Below, piece by piece: positions 17,026 to 24,722 of a DNA stretch of 64,000 nucleotides (the stretch's first letter is position 1; every line of letters begins with the position of its first letter). Source of the stretch: VAZQ01 sp963817135 (GTDB lineage: Bacteria > Pseudomonadota > Alphaproteobacteria > Rhizobiales > Xanthobacteraceae); the NCBI GenBank assembly GCA_963817135.1, contig CAWFNG010000010.1:62001-126000 (forward strand), given 5' to 3'. The notes under the pieces were generated by a model. That model worked only from the letters and a program-made list of their open reading frames with translations. It did no database searches and was not told the origin of the DNA. The position numbers were made by a program, and so were the translations under genes.

Positions 17026-17571
17026 TTGGCTGAAGCCGGCACACCTGTTGAAATCACCTGGCTGCTGGCAGCCATCACCAAGGGTGATGTGGCTGCTTTC
17101 GAGCGGCTTTACGAAGCGACCTGCGCCAAGCTTTATGGTGTCGTGTTGCGCATTGTGCGACGGCACGACCTGGCGGCGGACGTCATGGAGCAGGCCTATC
17201 TCGAGATCTGGCGGGGTGCGAGCGCGTTCAACCCCGGCAATTGGACCCCGCTCGCCTGGATGGTGGCAATTGCCCGTCGTCTGGCGATCGACGTCTCCCG
17301 CCGCACGGGTTCTTCGGAAACGGAGCCGGAAATCGTCGACGACAATGACGGCCCGGGCGCTGTACCACGGCACCAGCTCACCACCGAACTCAAGCGGCTG
17401 CTTACCTGCATCGGCCGGCTTGAACCGGATCGGCAGCGCATGCTGCTCCTTGCCTATTACGGTGCTTTCAACCGCGAGCAGCTCTCGATCAAGCTCGACA
17501 CGCCCCTCAATCTGCTCCAGGCATCGCTGCGGCGAAGCCTGGCCGAAGTCGAGGAATGTCTGAAAGCATGA
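17026..17571 (+). CDS. ECF-family RNA polymerase sigma factor
   Basis: 181 residues from a TTG start with GGAGGAG 6 nt upstream; no ATG or GTG gives a better fit. Region 2 is seen at residues about 22-85 (FERLYEATCAKLYGVVLRIV, AYLEIWRGASAFNPGNWTPLAW) and region 4 at about 120-178 (LEPDRQRMLLLAYYGAFNRE, LLQASLRRSLAEVEECL). The helix-turn-helix of region 4 lacks the usual GTVKSR-type recognition start and has NLLQAS instead, so promoter specificity may be unusual. The next gene overlaps by ATGA and encodes its probable anti-sigma factor, the standard sigma/anti-sigma arrangement. Confidence 0.88.
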   Translation: MAEAGTPVEITWLLAAITKGDVAAFERLYEATCAKLYGVVLRIVRRHDLAADVMEQAYLEIWRGASAFNPGNWTPLAWMVAIARRLAIDVSRRTGSSETEPEIVDDNDGPGAVPRHQLTTELKRLLTCIGRLEPDRQRMLLLAYYGAFNREQLSIKLDTPLNLLQASLRRSLAEVEECLKA

Positions 17572-18462
17572 GCGCGCCAGCAGAGATCGATGGGCTCGCC
17601 GCCGAATACGTGCTTGGCACCCTCGACGGCAATGAACGCGCCCAAGCCCAACAATTGCTTGCAGGCGACGACGCGTTCGCGACGAAAGTCTTGCTGTGGG
17701 AGCGGCGTCTGGGCGAGCTTCATCTCATGGTCGAGCCGGTCGAACCCGGCGCAGAGATCTGGCAGCGCATCAAGGCCAAATTGCCTGAGCCGCCGCCTAT
17801 TCCGGAGCCGGTCCCCCAGGAGGAGCCCCAGCCGGTATCCGCTCCTGCTGCCCCGGATGCGGCGATCGCCGCAGTGGAGGATGCCGCAGAATCTCTCAAA
17901 GCCGAGACAAAGACGACTTCGCTTGATTGGGCGGCATTTGAAGCCGAGTTGGAGGACCATCTGGCGCCGGCGGCGGTATCGCCGACGACCGACCCAGGTA
18001 CCGTCGTGCCAGAGCCGGTGGCTCCGGCGCCATCTATAACCGCTGCGCCACCTGTAACGCCTGTGCCGCCTGTCACGGCCGCGCCGCCTTCGCTCGCCGA
18101 CGGCCGCACCGCCTGTCACGGCTGCACCGCCACCACAGTCTGTAACGCCTGTGCCGTCTGTGGCGCCGCCCGCCGCACCCACCGCTGAAGGGGCGCCCGC
18201 GGACGTTGCGCCTAGAACCCCCCAGCTGTCCGTGGCGGAGAGTCCTGCGATACGTCGCCGTCTTGTTGTTTGGCGCACTCTTGCCGGTGTGATGACCGTC
18301 GTGGTGCTCGCGTTCGCAGGATTGCTCGCATCTTGGAGGTTTGCGCCCGACCGGCTGCCGCCGGGGCTGCAACCTGTCGAGCTGATGCGACTTGCTGGAA
18401 TTTCGCTGCCGGCTTCACCGCCGCGCAGGCCCGCTCCGCCGGAATCGCGCTACGACGAATAA
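17568..18462 (+). pseudogene. RskA-like anti-sigma factor, interrupted by +1 frameshift
   Basis: Starts at ATG 17568 in ATGA overlap with the sigma gene stop (ATG 17556 also in frame). The first frame gives an RskA/ChrR-type N-terminus (GLAAEYVLGTLDGNERAQAQ, WERRLGELHLMVEPVEPGAE) that binds sigma factors, then a long Pro/Ala/Val linker. The frame shifts by +1 near 18090-18102 within the repetitive linker; the second frame continues the same Pro/Ala linker, a single membrane helix (TLAGVMTVVVLAFAGLLASW) and a 40-residue tail. Without the shift it would be one protein of about 297 residues with one membrane span and no C-terminal RskA sensor domain. In the literal sequence the product ends at 18188 without an anchor. 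Decay, sequencing error and a genuine slippage site are all possible. Confidence 0.7.
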
Positions 18463-18479
18463 GCGATAACGGATACCCG

Positions 18480-18680
18480 TCAGCGGATGGTGCGGTTGTC
18501 GCCCGTTGCGGCTGTGAGCGGCTTTGCCGCCTTGATAACAGTGGTCTCGACCTGCTTGCCTGCGGCGTTCAATCGGGCAGCAAGCCCCACGGTGCCGATC
18601 AGGGTCGCGCAGGTGAGTGCCACTACCACGATCTTGAGATGCGTGGCACGGTCAGCGGTCAATAAAGTCGAATTGTTCAT
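18480..18680 (-). CDS. Small single-span membrane protein, Bradyrhizobium type
   Basis: 66 residues: MNNSTLLTADRATHLKIVVV start, one membrane helix (about 17-36), then a short periplasmic tail ending DNRTIR. I recognise near-identical small proteins (start MNNSTLL-ADR-THLKIVVV, end TIR) in Bradyrhizobium and relatives, which supports both reality and lineage. Function unknown. It converges on the anti-sigma gene. Confidence 0.75.
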   Translation of the reverse strand: MNNSTLLTADRATHLKIVVVALTCATLIGTVGLAARLNAAGKQVETTVIKAAKPLTAATGDNRTIR

Positions 18681-18837
18681 GGCAAGTCCCCGACCATTCC
18701 CATCGAGTTAGTCGCCGCTCCCAGTACGAAGGTTCATTGGGAAAGGAAACTGTAGACTTTCAACGACTTAGGCGTTGACTACCCCACCGGCTCCATAGTG
18801 CCATGAATGGGTTCACCCCACTCTGCGAGAAAATGTG

Positions 18838-19608
18838 ATGCCCTTCATCCTTTATAATGCGCCGCCCTCGACCTGCAGCCAGCGCGTGCGCTTTGTGCTC
18901 AATGCCAAGGGCCTCCCCTTCGAAGAGAAAAAGCTCGATCTCCTTGCCGGGGATCAGCTCAAGCCGGAATATCTGAAGCTCAATCCCAATGGAGTGGTGC
19001 CCACCCTCGACCATGACGGCATTATCGTCATCGATTCCTCGGTGATCATCGAATATCTCGACGAGATCGCTCCGCAACCGGGCCTCAGCCCGGCAACGCC
19101 GGCGGGCCGCGCGAAGATGCGGGCATTGCTGCGCTTCATCGACGAGATGCCGGCGGCGGCAGTGCGGGTGCCAACGTTCAATCTTGCCTTCCTGCCGCGC
19201 TTTGCCGCCATGAACGAGCAGGAGTTTTTCGCCTTTGCCGAGAGCAAGCCCTTGCGCAAGGAGTTCATGCTGGCAATGGGGCGCAACGGCTTTTCGCCGA
19301 AGGAGATGAGCGCAGCCCTCGATCGCATGCGGCGCACCTATGAGCGCATGGACGCCGCCATCGCGGAGAGCGGCGGGCCCTGGCTGTTGGGCGAACACAT
19401 CACGCTTGCCGACATTGCCGTAATGCCGGCAATGGTACGCATGACTGACCTTGGCTTTGCGTCAGGCTGGAAGAACTTGCCGCGGGTGGTGCGCTGGTAC
19501 GATGAAATCCGCGCCCACCCCGCTTTCAAGCCAACCTACTATTTCGGCTCACTGCTTACGGATCGGTTCCCGCATCTCAAGGAGCGCGCAAGCGCGCAGC
19601 CTCAATAG
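18838..19608 (+). CDS. Glutathione S-transferase family protein
   Basis: 256 residues from ATG 18838. The N-terminal thioredoxin-like domain begins FILYNAPPSTCSQRVRFVLN and has the GSH-contact loops NPNGVVPTLDHDG and IDSSVIIEYLDE; the C-terminal helical domain has LGEHITLADIAVMPAMVR (the N-capping box). The Ser/Cys in PPSTCSQR marks the likely catalytic position of beta or zeta-like bacterial GSTs. Substrate unknown; neighbourhood with the benzoyl-CoA cluster suggests but does not show a role with aromatic or maleyl-type compounds. It overlaps the M24 gene tail-to-tail by 7 nt. Confidence 0.9.
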   Translation: MPFILYNAPPSTCSQRVRFVLNAKGLPFEEKKLDLLAGDQLKPEYLKLNPNGVVPTLDHDGIIVIDSSVIIEYLDEIAPQPGLSPATPAGRAKMRALLRFIDEMPAAAVRVPTFNLAFLPRFAAMNEQEFFAFAESKPLRKEFMLAMGRNGFSPKEMSAALDRMRRTYERMDAAIAESGGPWLLGEHITLADIAVMPAMVRMTDLGFASGWKNLPRVVRWYDEIRAHPAFKPTYYFGSLLTDRFPHLKERASAQPQ

Positions 19609-20894
19609 CGATGGCTGATCGGCAGTTCCTCGGCCGGGAACAAGGTGATCACGCGACAGCCCTTATCGGTGACCACGACCTCTTCCTCGATGCGCGCAGC
19701 TGAATAGCCGTCGGTCGCCGGACAGTAGGTTTCCAGCGCAAATACCATGCCTTCCTTGATCTCGGTCGGATGACTGATTGAAACTACACGCGAAATGATA
19801 GGTCGTTCATGCAGCGCCAATCCAAGTCCGTGTCCGAACTGCAGCCCAAATGCGCTCATTTCGTCGGGAAAACCGAAATCCGGTGCTTTCGGCCATACCG
19901 CGCAAACCTTGTCGGTGGTCACTCCGGGCTTGATGAGGGCAATGGAAGCATCGAGCCAGTCGCGCGCCTTCTTGTACGCATCGTGCTGCGCCGGCGTCGC
20001 CCGCCCGACATTGAAGGTGCGATAATAGCAGGTGCGATAGCCCATGAAGGCTTGCAGAATATCGAAGAAGGCCTGATCGCCCGGCCGCAGCATGCGGTCG
20101 GTAAAGTTGTGCGGGTGCGGATTGCAGCGCTCGCCGGAAATCGCATTGATAGCCTCGACGTCGTCAGAGCCGTGGCGGTACAGAAACTCGTTGACCTTGC
20201 CGACGATGTCGTTCTCGCGCACGCCGGGCTTGAGCTCCTCGCTGATCAGATGATAGGCGCCGTCGACCATGGCGGCTGCGCGGTTGAGCAGCGCGATCTC
20301 GTCGGCATTCTTGATCTCGCGCGCTTCCAGCATGGTCTGCTGGCCATCCACGATCTTGAGGCCCGCCTTTTGCAACTCGAACATCATCGGCGGTTCGATG
20401 ATATCGACGCCAACCGGCATTTTCGCAACGCCGGCCTCCTTCAAGAGGGAGGCGATTTCCTTGGCGTGCCGCTCCATCAGTCCGAATGCCGGGTTGACGG
20501 TGCCGCGCAGGCCGATCAGTCCGGCCTTGCAGTTCTCCGGCTTGAGCCAAGGCGTGTAGAGCTTGTGATGCACGGCAGCCGAGCCGAAATCCCAGAGGAT
20601 AGGCTCGCCGTCGCGGGCAAGCAGCGCCCAGCGGCAGAGCTTGTCGCGTTCCCACTCGCCGATCTTGGTCGAGGTGATGTAACGGATATTGTTGACATCG
20701 AAGACCAGAAGGGCGCCGAGCTCCGACTGTTCGAGCGCTTGCCGCACTCGCGACAGCCGATAGCGATGCAGGCGGCGATAGTCGACGCGCTCCTCGAAAT
20801 CGACCCCCATGGTGCCGAGCGCCGGCAGCGCGCGGGCCCAGTTGAAACGCGGATTGATGTCGTCGGCGGTGATCTTGCGGACCTTTTCGTCCAT
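19602..20894 (-). CDS. M24-fold (creatinase/aminopeptidase P-like) hydrolase with altered metal site
   Basis: 430 residues. An N-terminal creatinase-like domain (GALLVFDVNNIRYITS) and a C-terminal pita-bread domain. The His ligand region is FGHGLGLALHERPII, the Glu ligands are in ALETYCPATDG and ARIEEEVVV. In the usual first pair of Asp ligands, FFDILQAFMGYRTCYYRTF has the first Asp, but the second (normally D in xDITRTF) is Cys. This pattern and the N-terminal region resemble DddP-type DMSP lyases and other non-peptidase M24 proteins more than true aminopeptidases. Reaction unknown. Divergent from bclA with a 124-nt gap; GTTCTCC/GGAGAAC gives a good ribosome-binding site. Confidence 0.8.
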   Translation of the reverse strand: MDEKVRKITADDINPRFNWARALPALGTMGVDFEERVDYRRLHRYRLSRVRQALEQSELGALLVFDVNNIRYITSTKIGEWERDKLCRWALLARDGEPILWDFGSAAVHHKLYTPWLKPENCKAGLIGLRGTVNPAFGLMERHAKEIASLLKEAGVAKMPVGVDIIEPPMMFELQKAGLKIVDGQQTMLEAREIKNADEIALLNRAAAMVDGAYHLISEELKPGVRENDIVGKVNEFLYRHGSDDVEAINAISGERCNPHPHNFTDRMLRPGDQAFFDILQAFMGYRTCYYRTFNVGRATPAQHDAYKKARDWLDASIALIKPGVTTDKVCAVWPKAPDFGFPDEMSAFGLQFGHGLGLALHERPIISRVVSISHPTEIKEGMVFALETYCPATDGYSAARIEEEVVVTDKGCRVITLFPAEELPISHRY

Positions 20895-20933
20895 GGGAGT
20901 TCTCCTTGAACGTGTTCTTGGTTGCTGGATCGG

Positions 20934-20978
20934 TTATAGCAAGCTTTTCATTGCGACGGTCATCGCCTGCTTGCATAA
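20934..20978. promoter_or_regulatory. Possible imperfect operator between M24 gene and bclA
   Basis: TTATAGCAAGC (20934-20944) and GCTTGCATAA (20969-20978) form an inverted pair with one bulged base across a 24-nt centre, in the divergent promoter region. The right arm shares the word TGCATAA with the palindrome before boxR (TGCATTATAG), so a BoxR-type site is possible. The match is weak and the call tentative. Confidence 0.25.
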
Positions 20979-21018
20979 TTCCGAGGGAGAACAATCCCTG
21001 CATTTGAGGGAGCCCCCC

Positions 21019-22632
21019 GTGACCTTTGCCGATGTCGTGAGCAAGCCCGTGCCGAGCGTCGATCCGCGCGCGGCAATCGAGTTTATCCCGCGCAGCTATA
21101 ATTTTGCGGCAGATATTCTCGACCGCAACCTTAAAGCCGGTCGCGCCGGCAAGCCGGTCTATATCGACCCGCGCGGAAGCTGGACCTATGGCCAGCTCGC
21201 CGATCGTGTGGATCGCTTCGGTGCGGTGCTGCGCAAACTGGATGTCCGGCGCGAGGAGCGCATCCTTCTTGCGCTCCTCGATACCATCGATTGGCCTACC
21301 GCCTTTCTCGGCGCCATCAAAGCGGGAGTAATTCCGGTTCCGGTCAATACGTTGATGACGGAGGACGACTATCGTTTCATGCTGGCGGACAGCCGCGCCA
21401 AGCTCTTGGTCGTGTCAGAGCCGCTGTTTGGGAAATTCGCCAATCTGATCGGCGCAAAAGGCGATCTCACCGCGGTGATCGTCGCGGGCGAGAATGCCCA
21501 CGGGCAACTGCGCCTGGAGGATCTGCTCAATGCGGCGCCGGGGGAACCCTACACGGCGCACACCACCCGCGATGACATGTGCTTCTGGCTCTATACTTCC
21601 GGCTCCACCGGGCGCCCCAAAGGCGCGGTGCATATCCATTCCAATCTGCGGTTGACCGCCGATCTCTATGGGCAAGGGGTGCTCGGACTGAAAGAGACCG
21701 ATCTATGCTATTCCGTCGCCAAGCTGTTCTTCGCCTATGGCTTGGGCAACGCCATGACCTTTCCCATGGCGGTTGGCGCCACCACCATTTTGTCGCCGGA
21801 GCGCCCTACGCCGGAGAGCGTTGCCGCCATCCTGCGCGCCCATCCGGTGAGCGTGTTCTATGCGGTTCCCACGTTCTATGCCGCCTTACTGGCAAGCCCC
21901 GGCGCACCCGCTCATTCCGAGCTGGCGCTGAGGTACTGCATCTCGGCCGGCGAGGCGCTTCCCCCCGATGTCGGGCGCCGCTGGCAGGAGCGCTACGGCG
22001 TGAACATTCTCGACGGCATCGGCTCGACCGAGATGCTGCACATCTTTCTCTCGAATTATCCGGACGATGTACGATACGGCACCACGGGACGACCTGTGCC
22101 GGGTTACGAGATTCGCCTCGTCGATGACGATGGCAATGTCGTGCACGAGCGCGGCGAGCTTGGTGAATTGCAGGTGCGTGGGCCGACCAGTGCCGTCATG
22201 TACTGGAACAATCGCGAGCAGACGCGGGCGACTTTTCTGGGCGAATGGACGCGCTCCGGAGACAAATACCTGCAGGATGACGACGGCTATTACGTTTACT
22301 GCGGCCGCCGTGACGACATGCTCAAGGTCGGTGGCATCTATGTCTCCCCCTTCGAGGTGGAAGGCGCGCTCTGCACCCATCCCGAAGTGCTGGAAGCGGC
22401 TGTCATTGCCTGGCCCGATGAGCAGGACTTGATCAAGCCAAAGGCCTTCGTGGTGCTCAAGGCAGCGGACCAAGCCTGCGCCGAGCTTGCCCGCGCTTTG
22501 CAGGACCATGTCAAGACGGTGCTTGCCCCTTATAAATATCCGCGGTGGATCGAATTTCGCACTGAACTCCCGAAGACCGCAACCGGGAAAATCCAGCGTT
22601 TCAAGCTGCGCGCTGAAATCAACGCGCCGTAG
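21019..22632 (+). CDS. bclA: Benzoate-CoA ligase
   Basis: 537 residues from GTG 21019 with GAGGGAG upstream. Adenylate-forming enzyme: P-loop YTSGSTGRPKG (about residue 192), A5 motif GIGSTEMLHIF, A8 hinge GRRDDMLKVGGIYVSPFE, and the catalytic Lys in LPKTATGKIQRFK near the C-terminus. The overall pattern (IEFIPRSYNFAADILDRNL start, AKLFFAYGLGNAMTFPM) is that of benzoate-CoA ligases, which activate benzoate with ATP and CoA as the entry to both aerobic box and anaerobic routes. Downstream boxR, boxC and boxB place it in the aerobic pathway. Its TAG stop is part of the GTAGCCCGG repeat that follows. Confidence 0.92.
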   Translation: MTFADVVSKPVPSVDPRAAIEFIPRSYNFAADILDRNLKAGRAGKPVYIDPRGSWTYGQLADRVDRFGAVLRKLDVRREERILLALLDTIDWPTAFLGAIKAGVIPVPVNTLMTEDDYRFMLADSRAKLLVVSEPLFGKFANLIGAKGDLTAVIVAGENAHGQLRLEDLLNAAPGEPYTAHTTRDDMCFWLYTSGSTGRPKGAVHIHSNLRLTADLYGQGVLGLKETDLCYSVAKLFFAYGLGNAMTFPMAVGATTILSPERPTPESVAAILRAHPVSVFYAVPTFYAALLASPGAPAHSELALRYCISAGEALPPDVGRRWQERYGVNILDGIGSTEMLHIFLSNYPDDVRYGTTGRPVPGYEIRLVDDDGNVVHERGELGELQVRGPTSAVMYWNNREQTRATFLGEWTRSGDKYLQDDDGYYVYCGRRDDMLKVGGIYVSPFEVEGALCTHPEVLEAAVIAWPDEQDLIKPKAFVVLKAADQACAELARALQDHVKTVLAPYKYPRWIEFRTELPKTATGKIQRFKLRAEINAP

Positions 22633-22738
22633 CCCGGATTTCGTTTTTACGAAATCTGGGGGCCAATCCCCGGATTGAGCGAACACGCTCAATCCGGGCT
22701 ACGAGTTCCCGCATTGCGCTTCGCTCCATGCGGGCTAC
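22629..22738. repeat. GTAGCCCGG palindromic repeat, copy 1 (compound)
   Basis: 110 nt composed of stacked palindromes: GTAGCCCGGATTTCGT with ACGAAATC, CCGGATTGAGCG with CGCTCAATCCGG, and a final GTTCCCGCATTGCGC.. GCGGGCTAC unit. The first TAG (22630-22632) is the stop codon of bclA. It separates bclA from the aldo/keto reductase gene and may attenuate or terminate transcription. Other copies: 34352, 43553, 57642. Confidence 0.85.
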
Positions 22739-22749
22739 GATCAGGGCAG

Positions 22750-23757
22750 ATGATTGCCAGCAACAACACACTGCGCAGGGCCGTGCTCGGCAAGACCGGC
22801 CTTGAAATCTCCGAGCTTGTGCTCGGCGGGGGCGTGACCGGCGGCATCCTGATCAACGCCGAGGAGGCGACGCGCCGCATGGCGCTCAAACGCGCAGTTG
22901 CGGCCGGCATCAATTGGATCGACACGGCATCGATCTATGGCGACGGTGCCTCGGAAGAGACCATCGGCCGGCATTTGAGCGCTCTCGTCCCGCGGCCCCA
23001 TGTCTCCACCAAGGTGCGGCTCGAATCGAAGGACATGAAGGACATTGCAGGCGCGATCGAGCGCAGCCTCGAGCAAAGCCTGCGGCGTCTGCAATCGGAT
23101 TCGGTCGCGCTCTATCAGCTGCACAACCATATCGGACGCGGGATTGGCGAACGCTGGGCATTGACGTCGCAAGAAGTTCTCGCTCGCGGCGGAGTCGCCG
23201 ATACTTTCGACAGGTTGAAGCAGCAGGGTCTCATCCGCGCTGCCGGGATCACCGTCGCCGGCGATACCCAGTCGTGCCTGCAAGTGATCAATAGCGGCCG
23301 CTTCGATGCGGCGCAGGTCTATTACAATGCAATCAACCCGAGCGCCGCCTGGCGCCGCCTGCCGCAAGTCTGGAAGGGAGGTCAGGATTTCTGCGGTGTG
23401 CTGGCTGCCTGTTTCCAGCAGAACATGGGGGTGCTGAACATTCGGGTGTGGGCGGGTGGCGTGTTGGCAAATCCGCAGCCGCCGCCGCAGCTGTTCGTCA
23501 TGACGGCTGACACCGATCTCGATAATGAGGTGCGCTGCGCGGCGGCAGTTCGGGACGTGCTCGCGGGTAACGGCACGCCGGCGCAGGCGGCCTTGCGCTT
23601 CGTGCTTGGCAATCGCGACCTCGCCGCAAGGGTGATTGGCGTCAGCAGCGTCGTCCAGTTCGATGAAGCATTGGCAGCCATCCCGCGCGGGCCGCTGCCT
23701 ACGGCAGTCGTCTCGAAGCTGGGGATGCTGTGGGCAAACGGGTTCAGGGCTGATTGA
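22750..23757 (+). CDS. Aldo/keto reductase family oxidoreductase
   Basis: 335 residues from ATG 22750. Barrel enzyme with the tetrad visible: Asp and Tyr in NWIDTASIYGDGASEETIG, Lys in VSTKVRLES, His in LYQLHNHIGRG. Starts LRRAVLGKTGLEISELVLGGG, typical of the aldose 1-dehydrogenase/YghZ-like branch. NAD(P)-dependent. Its place between bclA and boxR suggests a part in handling an aldehyde, such as the semialdehyde released after ring cleavage in the box route, where a semialdehyde dehydrogenase would be expected; that is inference. The C-terminus is NGFRAD, 22 nt before the BoxR-type operator. Confidence 0.85.
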   Translation: MIASNNTLRRAVLGKTGLEISELVLGGGVTGGILINAEEATRRMALKRAVAAGINWIDTASIYGDGASEETIGRHLSALVPRPHVSTKVRLESKDMKDIAGAIERSLEQSLRRLQSDSVALYQLHNHIGRGIGERWALTSQEVLARGGVADTFDRLKQQGLIRAAGITVAGDTQSCLQVINSGRFDAAQVYYNAINPSAAWRRLPQVWKGGQDFCGVLAACFQQNMGVLNIRVWAGGVLANPQPPPQLFVMTADTDLDNEVRCAAAVRDVLAGNGTPAQAALRFVLGNRDLAARVIGVSSVVQFDEALAAIPRGPLPTAVVSKLGMLWANGFRAD

Positions 23758-23779
23758 CGGGCTCCTGGACATTGCACAT

Positions 23780-23805
23780 GCATTATAGTACATGAACTAT
23801 AATGC
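23780..23805. promoter_or_regulatory. Probable BoxR operator
   Basis: A perfect 10-bp inverted repeat, GCATTATAGT and ACTATAATGC, with the 6-nt centre ACATGA. Two TGCA words overlap its left edge (23773-23776 and 23779-23782). BzdR/BoxR-type regulators bind sites built on TGCA repeats, and XRE-type dimers need palindromes, so autoregulation of boxR is likely. It ends just before the likely boxR start at 23817 and overlaps an upstream ATG at 23802, which argues that 23802 is not the start. Confidence 0.65.
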
Positions 23806-23816
23806 TGCGAGCCGAT

Positions 23817-24722
23817 ATGGTGTCTCGAGCCGGAGCTTCCCGCCGCGAAGATTTGCGCGCCGACGAGGCCGCGATCGTGCGTGCCGTCGGTCATTTGTTG
23901 CGCCGCGCCCGCGCCAAACGCGGCATGACCCGGGCGCAGCTTGCGCATCAGTCCGGTGCCTCCGAGCGTTACCTTGCCCAGATCGAGGGCGGGCAGGGCA
24001 ATCCTTCGGTGGTCATGCTCAAGAGCATCGCCGACGCACTCGAACTTCCGCTCATTGAACTCCTGCCGCGGGCGAACGGCGAGGGCGCGGCCATGGCGCA
24101 CATTCTCGACATGCTGGCGCGCATGCCGGCAACTGAGCTTCCCGCCATTGCGGAGCTGATCGCAAAGCGCGCTGCCGAGGAGTCGGATCGCGGCAGTCGC
24201 ATTGCGCTCATCGGGCTGCGCGGCGCCGGCAAATCAACTCTCGGACAACGGCTCGCGACGGAACTTGGGTTTCCCTTTATCGAACTCGATCGCCTGGTTG
24301 AGCAGGAATATGGCGCGCATATCCCTGACCTGATCGAGATGGCGGGGCTCGCTACATTCCGCCGCTACGAGCGAAGCTGCCTCGAACGCGTCATTCACAA
24401 GCACCAGCAGGCGGTGATCGCGGTGGCTGGCGGCATTGTCGCGAATGCCGAGACCTACGGAATGCTTCTGCAGCGCACCCAGGCGGTATGGATCAAAGCG
24501 CGCCCGGAGCAGCATATGAGCCGCGTCATGCAGCAAGGCGATTTCCGCCCCATGGCGCACAATCGCGAGGCCATGGCCGACCTCGTCGCCATCCTCGACG
24601 CGCGCCGGGCGGACTATAAGCGCGCGCACGCGGTGCTCGACAGTTCGAACGATGCGGTCGAGCGCAGCCTGGAGAAACTGCTGCGCATTGTGAAGCGATT
24701 ATTGAACGGGCGCATGGCGTAA
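23817..24722 (+). CDS. boxR: BoxR: XRE regulator fused to shikimate-kinase-like sensor
   Basis: 301 residues from ATG 23817 (ATG 23802 lies inside the operator). Residues about 15-80 are an XRE helix-turn-helix (RAKRGMTRAQLAHQSGASER, QIEGGQGNPSVVMLKSIAD). From about 130 there is a shikimate-kinase fold with P-loop GLRGAGKSTLG and GFPFIELDRLVEQE, then AVAGGIVANAETY. This two-domain design is specific to BzdR/BoxR, repressors of benzoate catabolism relieved by benzoyl-CoA bound in the kinase-like domain. The stop overlaps the ATG of the hydrolase gene (TAATG), so the two are translationally coupled. Confidence 0.93.
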   Translation: MVSRAGASRREDLRADEAAIVRAVGHLLRRARAKRGMTRAQLAHQSGASERYLAQIEGGQGNPSVVMLKSIADALELPLIELLPRANGEGAAMAHILDMLARMPATELPAIAELIAKRAAEESDRGSRIALIGLRGAGKSTLGQRLATELGFPFIELDRLVEQEYGAHIPDLIEMAGLATFRRYERSCLERVIHKHQQAVIAVAGGIVANAETYGMLLQRTQAVWIKARPEQHMSRVMQQGDFRPMAHNREAMADLVAILDARRADYKRAHAVLDSSNDAVERSLEKLLRIVKRLLNGRMA

